Shown in pieces: positions 32,894 to 41,347 of a DNA stretch of 44,734 nucleotides (positions within the stretch are counted from its first letter, which is position 1; every line of letters begins with the position of its first letter). A model generated the notes under the pieces. That model was not told the origin of the DNA. It saw nothing but the letters and a program-made list of their open reading frames with translations, and made no database searches. A program made the translations under genes and the position numbers. The stretch lies in the NCBI GenBank assembly GCA_020048295.1, contig JAIFMT010000046.1, forward strand, positions 1 through 44,734, written 5' to 3'. The stretch is from Rhodoferax sp. (GTDB lineage: Bacteria; Pseudomonadota; Gammaproteobacteria; Burkholderiales; Burkholderiaceae).

Positions 32894-33214
32894 ATGTCAA
32901 CCGCACAACAAACCGATATCACTGCACAACAGCAACTCGTTAGCGACATCAAAACTGTGATCGCCGATGCCGAAGAGGTCTTGACGGCCACCGCTGAACA
33001 GGCTGGCGAGAAGGTGGCCAACCTGCGGGCCCGCGTCCAGACCCGACTGCAAGAGGCCAAGGTGCGACTGGTCCACGCCGAAGAAATTCTGCTTGAGAAA
33101 ACCCGCGCTGCCGCCAAAGCCACTGATGCCTACGTCCACGAATCGCCCTGGACAGCCATTGGTATTGCCGCTGGTGTCGGGCTGCTGGTGGGGGTGCTCA
33201 TTGGCCGTCGCTAA
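32894..33214 (+). CDS. DUF883 family membrane-anchored protein (ElaB/YqjD-like)
   Basis: A protein of 106 residues. The first 70 are a charged amphipathic helix (VIADAEEVLTATAEQAGEKV), then ATDAYVHESPWTAIGIAAG leads to one membrane helix with glycine-zipper pattern (GVGLLVGVLIGRR) at the C-terminus. This is the DUF883 layout. E. coli YqjD and ElaB anchor in the inner membrane by this helix and can bind ribosomes in stationary phase. It is followed by yqjE- and yqjK-like genes, as in many proteobacteria. Confidence 0.9.
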   Translation: MSTAQQTDITAQQQLVSDIKTVIADAEEVLTATAEQAGEKVANLRARVQTRLQEAKVRLVHAEEILLEKTRAAAKATDAYVHESPWTAIGIAAGVGLLVGVLIGRR

Positions 33215-33227
33215 CTTGACTGGATGG

Positions 33228-33253
33228 ATGCCTGCGGTGTGGCGTGCAGGCAT
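33228..33253 (+). promoter_or_regulatory. Stem-loop over the yqjE ribosome binding site
   Basis: Exact arms ATGCCTGC and GCAGGCAT enclose ten bases. The CAGG that would serve as ribosome binding site for ATG 33256 lies in the second arm, so a folded mRNA would hide it. There is no T tract, so it is not a normal terminator. Confidence 0.4.
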
Positions 33254-33255
33254 TC

Positions 33256-33666
33256 ATGGTTAATCCATCAACGGGGGCCTCGCCTGGCCTGATGGCCGCA
33301 CTGAAAAACATCGCTGGCCATGTGCTGACCATGGTGCAAACCCGGTTGGCGCTGCTGGCCAACGAAGCACAAATCCAGAAGCAGCAGCTGCTGACGCAGT
33401 TGTGGCTGCTAGTGGCGCTGCTGGTCTGCCTGGTGCTGGCAGCCCTGTTGCTGGTGGGTTTGGCAGTACTGCTGTGGTGGGAGCAGCGCATTTTTGTGCT
33501 GGGGTTTTTTGCCCTGCTGTTTTCGACACTGAGTGTGTACTTGATCATCACGATGCGGCGCGGCAGCGCGCAGCAGCCGCCTTTGTTTGATCAAAGTCTG
33601 GCAGCGTTACAGGAAGACTTGCGGCAACTTCAGCAAGCGACTGGCCATGAACCGTCGTCTGGCTGA
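33256..33666 (+). CDS. YqjE-like phage-holin-family membrane protein
   Basis: A protein of 136 residues with an N-terminal helix (LKNIAGHVLTMVQTRLALLANE), two closely spaced membrane segments (about 47-70 and 78-98) and a charged tail. This fits the YqjE/holin-X family (DUF1469), which always sits with yqjD and yqjK. Its job is not established. ATG 33256 is preferred; a GTG at 33244 lies inside the stem-loop. The end overlaps the next gene by 20 nt. Confidence 0.82.
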   Translation: MVNPSTGASPGLMAALKNIAGHVLTMVQTRLALLANEAQIQKQQLLTQLWLLVALLVCLVLAALLLVGLAVLLWWEQRIFVLGFFALLFSTLSVYLIITMRRGSAQQPPLFDQSLAALQEDLRQLQQATGHEPSSG

Positions 33667-33961
33667 GTTGTACTTGCAGCAAGGTCGGCTGCTGGAGCGC
33701 ATTGCCATGCAACGCGTGCAGCTCAGGCAGCAACTGACACCCGTTGAACGCGCGGTACAACGCACCGATGCAGCCCTGGCTGCGCTTCAGCGAACAGTGC
33801 AGACGCTGAAGAATCACCCCTTGACCGTGGCGCTGGCGGCACTCGTGCTGATCCTGCTCAAGCCAAAGCGCGCCTGGGTCTGGGGAAAGCGCGGTCTGCT
33901 GCTGTGGCGCAGTTGGCAGCTGCTGCGGCGCTGGTTGCCCTTGCGCCTTTTGTGGCGCTGA
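33647..33961 (+). CDS. YqjK-like protein
   Basis: A small basic protein of 104 residues. The first 60 are helical and rich in Gln and Arg (LAELYLQQGRLLERIAMQRVQL). A single hydrophobic stretch (LTVALAALVLILL) follows, then a strongly basic Trp/Arg/Leu-rich end. Position directly after yqjD and yqjE and the sequence pattern support YqjK-like. Function unknown. It starts 20 nt inside the yqjE gene. Confidence 0.7.
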   Translation: MNRRLAELYLQQGRLLERIAMQRVQLRQQLTPVERAVQRTDAALAALQRTVQTLKNHPLTVALAALVLILLKPKRAWVWGKRGLLLWRSWQLLRRWLPLRLLWR

Positions 33962-33972
33962 AATTGCCGCCA

Positions 33973-34000
33973 TTGCACCCGCAAATCAGCCGCATACAAT
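33973..34000 (+). promoter_or_regulatory. Sigma70-like promoter of yajC-secDF
   Basis: TTGCAC (33973-33978) and TACAAT (33995-34000) are 16 bases apart, four and five of six positions matching consensus. Transcription from about 34007 would give a leader of some 78 nt before the GTG of yajC. Confidence 0.5.
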
Positions 34001-34084
34001 CCCGCACTGTCTGTTTTCTGCCTGGCTGTTGCTCTTCAAACAACCGGACGGTTCACTTTATCCGTTTTAAATCTGGAGCCTTTT

Positions 34085-34417
34085 GTGTTCATTTCCTCTG
34101 CCTTTGCCCAAACCGCCCCCGCCGCTGCTGCCGGCGGTGACCTGCAGTCTTCGCTGATGGGCATGCTGCCGCTGGTGCTGATGTTTGTCGTGCTGTATTT
34201 TGTGATGATCCGCCCCCAAATGAAAAAGGCCAAGGAGCATAAGGCCATGGTCGATTCACTGGCCAAGGGCGATGAGGTGGTGACCGGCGGCGGCATGCTG
34301 GGCCGGGTCAGCAAAATTGGCGACAGCTTCATTAGCGTGGAAGTGGCCACCGGGGTTGAGGTGCAGCTGCAACGCAGCGCCGTGGTGCAGGTCTTACCCA
34401 AAGGCACATTCAAATAA
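34085..34417 (+). CDS. yajC: Preprotein translocase subunit YajC
   Basis: A protein of 110 residues with one membrane helix (about 27-43, MLPLVLMFVVLYFVMI), the hallmark RPQMKKAKEHK after it, and a small beta domain with LAKGDEVVTGGGMLGRV. YajC joins SecD and SecF in the inner membrane and helps protein export. The start is GTG 34085, with GGAG eight bases before. It heads the yajC-secD-secF unit; the usual upstream genes tgt and queA are absent here. Confidence 0.94.
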   Translation: MFISSAFAQTAPAAAAGGDLQSSLMGMLPLVLMFVVLYFVMIRPQMKKAKEHKAMVDSLAKGDEVVTGGGMLGRVSKIGDSFISVEVATGVEVQLQRSAVVQVLPKGTFK

Positions 34418-34476
34418 ATGGTCTCCGTGCGGGTTGCTGATCAGCCTGTTTATCGTTTGATGTCTAAAGGGCGGTC

Positions 34477-36357
34477 ATGAATCGTTACCCGTTGTGGAAG
34501 TATGTGATCATTGCGATCGCGATGGTGGTCGGCGGCCTGTACGCCCTGCCCAATTTATTCGGTGAATCGCCTGCGGTGCAGATCTCGGCGGCCAAACCCT
34601 TGGTGAAGATTGATGGGGGCACGCTGGCCCAGGTCGAGGCGGCGTTGAAGATGGGCGGCATCAGCCCTGACCTGGTGACGCTGGACGGTGCATCGATCAA
34701 GGTGCGCGTGACCACCCCGGAGGAGCAACTCAAGACCAAGGACACGCTGCAAAAGGCGCTGATCCCCGATCCAGCCAACCCGTCTTACGTGGTGGCGCTG
34801 AACCTGTTGTCGCGCTCACCGGCCTGGCTCAGTGGTCTGCACGCAGCCCCCATGTACCTTGGGCTTGACTTGCGCGGTGGCGTGCACTTCATGCTGCAGG
34901 TGGACATGCAGGCGGCGCTGAGCAAACGCGCCGAATCGCTTGCGGGCGACCTTCGCACCAGCCTGCGTGAGAAAAATGTGCGCCATGGCGGCATCAGTCG
35001 CAACGGGCAAACCATTGAAGTACGTTTGCGCGACGCGGCCTCACTGGCAGCCGCCAAGGCAGTGTTGCAAGACCAGTTTCCCGATTTGCAGGCCGTTGAC
35101 GCGCCAAGCGGCACCGACATCCTGCTCACCGCCTCAATCCAGCCCGCCGCCGCGCGGCGCATCCAGGACCAGGCACTGAAGCAGAACATCACCACCTTGC
35201 ACAACCGGATCAATGAGCTCGGCGTGGCCGAACCGGTCATCCAGCAACAGGGGCTTGACCGCATCGTGGTACAACTGCCCGGCGTGCAAGATACCGCCAA
35301 GGCCAAGGACATTCTTGGGCGCACCGCCACGCTGGAAGTGCGCATGGTTGATGAAAGCACCGAGGCACGCGCTGCCGAGATGGGCACCGGCATGGTGCCA
35401 TTTGGCTCGGAGCGCTATCCCGAGCGCAATGGCCGTTCGGTCATCGTCAAGAAACAGGTCATTTTGACTGGGGAAAACCTCACCGATGCACAACCCGGCT
35501 TTGACAGTCAGACCCAGGAGCCCACCGTCAACCTGAACCTCGATGCCAAGGGCACACGCATCTTTCGCGACATCACGCGTGAGAACGTCGGAAAACGCAT
35601 GGCCATCCTGTTGTTCGAAAAGGGCAAGGGTGAAGTCGTCACCGCGCCAGTCATTCGCACCGAAATTGGCGGTGGCCGGGTGCAGATTTCCGGCAGCATG
35701 ACGGTGGTGGAAGCCACCGACACCGCCTTGCTGCTGCGCGCGGGCTCCCTGGCGGCACCGATGGAGATCATTGAGGAAACCACCATTGGCCCCAGCCTGG
35801 GCGCCGAGAACATTGCCAAAGGCTTCATGAGCGTCACCTGGGGCTTTGTGGCGGTGGCGATTTTCATGTGCGCTTATTACATGTTGTTTGGCATTTTTTC
35901 CAGCATCGCGCTGGCCTTCAACCTGTTGTTGCTGGTGGCCATGCTATCCATGCTGCAGGCCACCCTGACGCTGCCGGGCATGGCCGCCATGGCGCTGGTG
36001 CTGGGTATGGCGATTGACTCCAACGTGCTGATCAACGAGCGCATCCGTGAGGAGTTGCGCAATGGGGCCTCGGCACAGGCCGCCATCCACACCGGCTATG
36101 ACCGCGCCTGGGCCACCATTTTTGACTCCAACATCACCACCCTGATCGCCGGCCTGGCATTGCTGGCGTTTGGCTCGGGTCCGGTGCGCGGTTTTGCCGT
36201 GGTGCATTGCCTGGGCATCATGACCAGCATGTTCTCCGGAGTATTTTTCTCGCGTGGCCTGGTCAACCTGTGGTACGGCCGACAAAACCGTCTCAAGACC
36301 GTGTCGATTGGCACCGTCTGGCGGCCCGATGCCGACAGCGCCGTGCAGGCCAAATAG
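34477..36357 (+). CDS. secD: Protein translocase subunit SecD
   Basis: A protein of 626 residues (E. coli 615). One N-terminal membrane helix, the P1 head region starting LGLDLRGGVHFMLQVDM, the periplasmic domain with TLHNRINELGVAEPVIQQQG and DRIVVQLPGVQD, then five membrane segments in the last third. AIDSNVLINERIREEL and the VRGFAVVHCLGIMTSMF end are typical. SecD with SecF uses the proton gradient to pull exported proteins outward after SecA has pushed them through SecYEG. AAAGGGCGG precedes the ATG. Confidence 0.96.
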   Translation: MNRYPLWKYVIIAIAMVVGGLYALPNLFGESPAVQISAAKPLVKIDGGTLAQVEAALKMGGISPDLVTLDGASIKVRVTTPEEQLKTKDTLQKALIPDPANPSYVVALNLLSRSPAWLSGLHAAPMYLGLDLRGGVHFMLQVDMQAALSKRAESLAGDLRTSLREKNVRHGGISRNGQTIEVRLRDAASLAAAKAVLQDQFPDLQAVDAPSGTDILLTASIQPAAARRIQDQALKQNITTLHNRINELGVAEPVIQQQGLDRIVVQLPGVQDTAKAKDILGRTATLEVRMVDESTEARAAEMGTGMVPFGSERYPERNGRSVIVKKQVILTGENLTDAQPGFDSQTQEPTVNLNLDAKGTRIFRDITRENVGKRMAILLFEKGKGEVVTAPVIRTEIGGGRVQISGSMTVVEATDTALLLRAGSLAAPMEIIEETTIGPSLGAENIAKGFMSVTWGFVAVAIFMCAYYMLFGIFSSIALAFNLLLLVAMLSMLQATLTLPGMAAMALVLGMAIDSNVLINERIREELRNGASAQAAIHTGYDRAWATIFDSNITTLIAGLALLAFGSGPVRGFAVVHCLGIMTSMFSGVFFSRGLVNLWYGRQNRLKTVSIGTVWRPDADSAVQAK

Positions 36358-36388
36358 GCGTCGTCGCCTGAATTAAGGAATCGTCAAA

Positions 36389-37345
36389 ATGGAGTTTTTT
36401 CGAATCAAGCGGGACATCCCGTTCATGCGCCATGCGCTGGTGTTCAACCTGGTGTCGCTGGCTACCTTTCTGGCCGCCGTGTTCTTCCTGTTTTCGCGCG
36501 GTCTGCACCTGTCGGTTGAGTTCACCGGCGGCACCCTGCTCGAAGTCACCTACGCCCAACCAGCCAACCTTGACAGCGTGCGCGGCGTGGTCGCCAAACT
36601 GGGCTTTGCCGATGTTCAGGTGCAGAACTTTGGCACGGCGCGTGACGTGCTGATTCGCCTGCCAGCACAAAAAGGGGTCAGCTCGGCCCAGCAAAGCACC
36701 CAGGTCATGGCAGCGCTGCAGGCGCTTGATGCCAGCGCCAGCATGCGCCGCACCGAATTTGTCGGACCCCAAGTGGGCGACGAGCTGGCCGCCGATGGCC
36801 TCAAGGCACTCGCTTCGGTGGTGATCGGCATCATGCTGTACTTGGCGATCCGCTTTGAATGGAAGTTCGCCGTGGCGGCCATCATCGCCAACTTGCACGA
36901 CGTGATCATCATCCTGGGCTTTTTTGCCTTTTTCCAATGGGAGTTTTCGCTGCCGGTGCTGGCAGCGGTGCTGGCAGTGCTGGGTTATTCGGTCAACGAA
37001 TCAGTGGTGATTTTTGACCGGATCCGCGAGAACTTCCGCCGCTACCGCAAGATGACCACCATCGAGATCATCAACAACGCCATCACTTCCACGATCAGCC
37101 GCACCATCATCACCCACGGCTCAACGCAGATGATGGTGTTGTCGATGCTGTTGTTTGGTGGTGCCACGTTGCACTACTTTGCGCTGGCACTGACCATCGG
37201 CATCTTGTTTGGCATTTATTCGTCGGTGTTTGTGGCCGCCGCCATCGCCATGTGGCTGGGCATTCAACGCGAAGACCTGGTCAAGGGTCCCGTGGCTAAA
37301 AAAGACCTGGACCCGAACGACCCCAATGCCGGGGCTACCGTCTAA
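36389..37345 (+). CDS. secF: Protein translocase subunit SecF
   Basis: A protein of 318 residues with six membrane segments. The N-terminal FFRIKRDIPFM and VEFTGGTLLEV, the RRTEFVGPQVGDELA block, and the SVNESVVIFDRIRENFRR motif are all SecF signatures. AAGGA precedes ATG 36389, 31 nt after secD, so the two are surely co-transcribed. It is complete. Confidence 0.96.
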   Translation: MEFFRIKRDIPFMRHALVFNLVSLATFLAAVFFLFSRGLHLSVEFTGGTLLEVTYAQPANLDSVRGVVAKLGFADVQVQNFGTARDVLIRLPAQKGVSSAQQSTQVMAALQALDASASMRRTEFVGPQVGDELAADGLKALASVVIGIMLYLAIRFEWKFAVAAIIANLHDVIIILGFFAFFQWEFSLPVLAAVLAVLGYSVNESVVIFDRIRENFRRYRKMTTIEIINNAITSTISRTIITHGSTQMMVLSMLLFGGATLHYFALALTIGILFGIYSSVFVAAAIAMWLGIQREDLVKGPVAKKDLDPNDPNAGATV

Positions 37346-37358
37346 CCGAGACCACAGC

Positions 37359-39713
37359 ATGGCCCATGCCCCGGCATCCCGGCAAGCCGCCCAGTTGGCG
37401 GCACAGGTACGCCAGCAACTCGTCAAGCTGGCGACCGATGCCATGGTCTTGTTGCTGCCTGCGGTGCAGGAGCGCCTGACCAGCCTGATGAGCGAGGCCG
37501 CTCCCTCGCGCGAGATGCAAACCCGGCGTGATGCCTGGATGGCCTTCCAGCGCTGCCAGCACGGCTGGCGCGATGCCACGGTGCAAGCCTGGCAAAAGGC
37601 CTTGCTGCCAGACACCCGCAAGGCATCGCTGCCGTTGGATGCGGCACTCGAGCTGGTAGGCACAGAAGTGGTTGAAAACAAGATCATCGCCTCGCGCATG
37701 GCGCTGGACCTGATGGAGAAGTCTGCCCAGGAAGTCAACAGCTTGCGCAAGCGGCTCAAGTTTCTGGGCGGCGAGCAAGACCTGAGTGCGCGCGATATCG
37801 TCCATCCCGAGGTCCTGTTGCAAGCGCTGGTTGAGCACTGGGAAGCCAGTGGCATGCCACGCGAATCGTGGCCACTGGTCAGTGCGGTGGTACAGCGCCA
37901 TTTCAATGACAAGCTGCCACAGGCGTACGCCCAGTGCAATGCCGACCTGGTGGCACAGGATGTGATGCCGGTGGTGGACTTCAGCCCACGTTTCAACCCT
38001 TCAGCCGCAGAGCCCGGCCCGGCCAGCCTGGCCGCACCAGTGTCAACGGTCGCAGCTCAAACCACTGCCCAACAGGCTGCCACCCTGTCCGGACGGCGAG
38101 CCGAGGATCAAGCTGCCGTCCATGTCACCCCGCCATCCGCGGGCTTGCAGCCGCAAGCGCCTGGTTTTGCGGGCAGTCCCGGCTTTGCTGGTGGTTGGCG
38201 CGGCCCCGAGCGACGCAGTGGCGCACGCGCCCAGGGTCTGCTGGAGCAGGTGGGTCGCTTGCTGGGTGGTTTTTTCCGCGCCGATGCGCCCGCCGCAGTC
38301 TATGCAGCGCCGTCTGCGCCCCTGATGACCGCCCTGGCCCAACAACCGAGGCTGGATGCCGCCAGCCTGTACGCGCCCACGGGCACCAGCACTGCCAGCG
38401 GCAGCGGTCAGGTGGTAGTGATCGAGCGCGTGGTGCAGGAGTTGCGCCAGCAAAGCACCGAGCTCAAGCAACAAGCGCAAACCGACAACGAAAAAGCCAT
38501 CATTGAACTGGTGGCCCTGATGTTCCAGTCGATCTTGCAAGAAGACCGTATCCCCACCGGCGTGCGCGTCTGGTTTGCCCGGTTGCAGATGCCGGTACTG
38601 CGGGTGGCACTGGCAGAGCCTGATTTTTTCAACAAACTCGACCACCCGGCGCGCCGCCTGATTGATCACATGGGCTCGTGCGTGCTGGGTTTTGATGCCA
38701 GCGGCATCAGCAGTGCGGCGCTGGAAACCGAAATCAAGCGGGTGGTGCAGGTCATCGAGCAGTACCCCGACACCGGCAAGCGCGTCTATTCCAAGGTTTA
38801 CGATGAGTTTCAGGCATTCCTGAAACAGCATTTGACACAAAAGCCCGCTACCCAGCGCGTCACCGGCATCGCCCAGCAGCTCGAGCAGCGTGAAACCCTC
38901 ACCATCCAGTACACCATCGACCTGCGTGACCAGCTCAAGGACATGCCGGTGCGCGACGAGGTGCGCGAATTTCTGTTCAAGGTGTGGGCCGAAGTGCTGG
39001 CGGTCTCCGCCGTGCGCCAGGGGGCACAGCACGACGACACGCTGCGCCTGAAAAAAACCGCCTCCGAGCTGATCTGGGCGGCCAGCGCCAAACCCAACCG
39101 CGTTGACCGTGCCCGCGTCATCGCCACCCTGCCCGCCCTGATGCAAAGCCTGAAAACCGGCATGACGTTGATGGGCCTGAACCCGTCAGCCCAAGAGGCA
39201 CACATCAAGATCCTCAGCGACACGCTGGCCGATGCCTTCATGTCCAAGACGCAGGCCATTGACGACGCGCAGATTCAGGCACTGGCCAGTCACCTGGCCA
39301 ATCTGGAAGACTACATCAGTGACGATGGCCCGGAAGACCTGGCGCTGGATGCCCAAACCATTGAAGACCTGCTGGGTATTGATGCCTCTGACCTGGATGT
39401 CATCACCGGTGCCGGTGGCAGCAGCAGCGCAATCATGCTGGAGTGGGTGCGCGAGCTGGCGCTGGGCGCCTGGTTTACGCTGGACCACAACGCCAGCGTG
39501 GCGCAGGTGCAGTATGCCTGGCGCAGCCCACTCCAGCATCTGCACCTGTTTGCCAGCAGCGTCGGGCGCAGTTATCTTTTTCAGACCAACCGGCTGGCCG
39601 GCTACCTGCAAAAAGGGCTGCTGGTGCCACAGGAAGAAGAGTCGCTCACGGCGCGCGCCACGCGCAATGCATTGGGCAAGATCGAAGCCAACCCCGAGCG
39701 GTTGCTGCGTTAG
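37359..39713 (+). CDS. DUF1631 family protein
   Basis: A large soluble protein of 784 residues, mostly helical, with a low-complexity Ala/Pro/Gly middle (about 220-330). DUF1631 features are LVALMFQSILQEDRIPTGVRVWFARLQMPVLRVAL and HPARRLIDHMGSC, then IWAASAKPNRVDRARVIATLPALMQSLKTGM and the C-terminal LGAWFTL...RSYLFQTNRLAGYLQ. Members are sometimes misnamed thymidine phosphorylase; nothing here supports that enzyme. Function unknown. It follows secF by 13 nt on the same strand with a weak ribosome binding site, so it may be co-transcribed with the sec genes. Confidence 0.85.
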   Translation: MAHAPASRQAAQLAAQVRQQLVKLATDAMVLLLPAVQERLTSLMSEAAPSREMQTRRDAWMAFQRCQHGWRDATVQAWQKALLPDTRKASLPLDAALELVGTEVVENKIIASRMALDLMEKSAQEVNSLRKRLKFLGGEQDLSARDIVHPEVLLQALVEHWEASGMPRESWPLVSAVVQRHFNDKLPQAYAQCNADLVAQDVMPVVDFSPRFNPSAAEPGPASLAAPVSTVAAQTTAQQAATLSGRRAEDQAAVHVTPPSAGLQPQAPGFAGSPGFAGGWRGPERRSGARAQGLLEQVGRLLGGFFRADAPAAVYAAPSAPLMTALAQQPRLDAASLYAPTGTSTASGSGQVVVIERVVQELRQQSTELKQQAQTDNEKAIIELVALMFQSILQEDRIPTGVRVWFARLQMPVLRVALAEPDFFNKLDHPARRLIDHMGSCVLGFDASGISSAALETEIKRVVQVIEQYPDTGKRVYSKVYDEFQAFLKQHLTQKPATQRVTGIAQQLEQRETLTIQYTIDLRDQLKDMPVRDEVREFLFKVWAEVLAVSAVRQGAQHDDTLRLKKTASELIWAASAKPNRVDRARVIATLPALMQSLKTGMTLMGLNPSAQEAHIKILSDTLADAFMSKTQAIDDAQIQALASHLANLEDYISDDGPEDLALDAQTIEDLLGIDASDLDVITGAGGSSSAIMLEWVRELALGAWFTLDHNASVAQVQYAWRSPLQHLHLFASSVGRSYLFQTNRLAGYLQKGLLVPQEEESLTARATRNALGKIEANPERLLR

Positions 39714-39720
39714 GCGATCA

Positions 39721-40245
39721 TCAGTTGGGCAGCCGCTGGATGCGGTTGTCGCACAACTCATCCAAAACCAGCGCGTCGGGCTCCTCGCCTAGACTCCAAT
39801 AAACCATCAGCACGATCAGCTTCAGCGCATCCCGGCTGATGGGCTCGCCGGGTATCGCCATGGTTCGCTCCATCACCAGCTCCAATCGGTCAGCCGGCAA
39901 GACACCGATGCCAACCAGAAAAGCCAGCAACCCCCAACCCGCCACGCCCAATCGGTCTTGCTCAGCGGCGGTAAATACCCGCATGGAGGCATCCGATGCT
40001 TGCCAGGGTCCGCTCTTGGGTGGGTCAAGCGCCACCAGCGGCCCCAGGTTCAGCGGGCAAACCGCATCACGCTGACGATGCAGACCCTGGGCGGCATTTT
40101 TCAGACCCTCCAGCCAGACCAGCGCTTGCACCACCTCTTGGCTGTCAAAGCCAACGGCGTTGAGTTTGCGCTGCAGTGTTGGGAGTTCAGGGCAGGCATC
40201 GCCACCCCAGTAGTTTTCGTAAACAAAGGCGAGGACTTGAAACAT
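39721..40245 (-). CDS. smg: Smg protein (DUF494)
   Basis: A protein of 174 residues. The start MFQVLAFVYENYWGG, the LNAVGFDSQEVVQALVWLEGL helix, MRVFTAAEQDRL and the LIVLMVYWSLG end match Smg/DUF494. In many proteobacteria smg lies between dprA and topA, but neither is in the window. Its function is unknown. It converges with the DUF1631 gene, 7 nt between the stops, leaving no room for a terminator of the usual kind. ATG 40245 is used rather than GTG 40251. Confidence 0.9.
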   Translation of the reverse strand: MFQVLAFVYENYWGGDACPELPTLQRKLNAVGFDSQEVVQALVWLEGLKNAAQGLHRQRDAVCPLNLGPLVALDPPKSGPWQASDASMRVFTAAEQDRLGVAGWGLLAFLVGIGVLPADRLELVMERTMAIPGEPISRDALKLIVLMVYWSLGEEPDALVLDELCDNRIQRLPN

Positions 40246-40356
40246 GGCCACACTGTAGCGCTGCAGCAGCCCATTAAACCGTCAAATTAGGCTGGAAATC
40301 CGGCAGCGCTGCCGGCGCACGATTGTTCGCCTTTTTGACATCTGGCAGTGCCTACC

Positions 40357-41073
40357 TCACCACGGAATTTCCTCCCCTTCATAACTGAAAAACCGCCCCG
40401 AGTCGGCTGTGCGCAGTCCTGCCATCACGGCCAGCAGCTGCTGCGCTGCCTCGGCGGGCTGGCGCACTTCCAGGCCGGTCTTGGCAAACGGCGCGGACAG
40501 TGCGCTATCGACGGTGCCCGGGTGCAGCGCCACGCAGATCGCGGTGGGCGCGCGCCGCTGCAACTCGATGGCAGCGGTGCGCATCAGCTGGTTGAGCGCC
40601 GCCTTGCTGGCACGGTAGCTGTACCAGCCGCCCAGGCGGTTGTCGCCTATGCTGCCGACCTTGGCCGAGAGCGTGGCAAACACCGACCGACCCTGGCGCG
40701 GCAGCAGCGGCAAAAAGTGCTTCATCAGCAGTGCCGGGCCGATGGCGTTGACGGCAAACGCCTGCGCCATCTGCGCCGCATCGATCTGCGTCCAGCTTTT
40801 CTCGGGTTGATGTTGCGGGGTATGCAGCATGCCGGTGGCATCGATCACCAGCTTGAGCACCATGTCATCCGCTTGCAGCCGCTGCGCGACGTGCTGCGCG
40901 GCAGCACTGACACTGTGCTCGTCGGTCAACTCCAGCGCCGGTGTGCTGTGTCGCGACAGACCCAGAATGCCGGCAAAGCCGCCGCTGCTTTGCAACTCGG
41001 CCAGCAAGGCGGCACCAATGCCGCCGGTGGCACCCACAATGACGGCCAGACTGGCTTTGGGATCCGCGCTCAA
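40357..41073 (-). CDS. Short-chain dehydrogenase/reductase
   Basis: A protein of 238 residues of the C-factor-like SDR group. Cofactor-binding GATGGIG is near residue 14, NAIGPALL carries the structural Asn, a Ser lies in LSAKVGSIGDN, and the catalytic pair is in YSYRASK. HPGTVDSALSAPF follows. The substrate is unknown; such proteins reduce carbonyls with NAD(P)H in the cytoplasm. There is no ATG before the Rossmann motif. TTG 41073 is chosen because AAGGA lies seven bases upstream; TTG 41088 is possible. The 263 nt beyond the start hold no other gene, only a degenerate repeat copy at the far end. Confidence 0.87.
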   Translation of the reverse strand: MSADPKASLAVIVGATGGIGAALLAELQSSGGFAGILGLSRHSTPALELTDEHSVSAAAQHVAQRLQADDMVLKLVIDATGMLHTPQHQPEKSWTQIDAAQMAQAFAVNAIGPALLMKHFLPLLPRQGRSVFATLSAKVGSIGDNRLGGWYSYRASKAALNQLMRTAAIELQRRAPTAICVALHPGTVDSALSAPFAKTGLEVRQPAEAAQQLLAVMAGLRTADSGRFFSYEGEEIPW

Positions 41074-41300
41074 TTTGCAGTCCTTCAAAAAATCGACAAG
41101 AGAAGTTGGACTCTCATGCTAACCCAAACCCTGGTCGCAGACAGGGAAGTCTGACTATTGACTTGATCGGTTAGTTTCGGTTTTTTGCTGCTATCCGGCG
41201 GATTTGATCTGAATGAACCCCGATCAACCGCGAGGTGGCGCTTGAATTGCTGCACGCGGTTGGCTTGGCAAGTGAACCGGGTCAGGTCGTTGTGCACAAA

Positions 41301-41347
41301 ATGACCCTTTAGCCCTTTTGTGTCAAGCGTTAAGTGCTACAAAGTTT
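41301..41347 (-). repeat. Degenerate 60-bp repeat, copy R7
   Basis: On the minus strand AACTTTGTAGCACTTAACGC, then AAAAGGGCTAAAGGGTC, follow the family order in decayed form. The TAG stop of the dehalogenase-like gene (41339-41337) lies within it. Confidence 0.45.
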
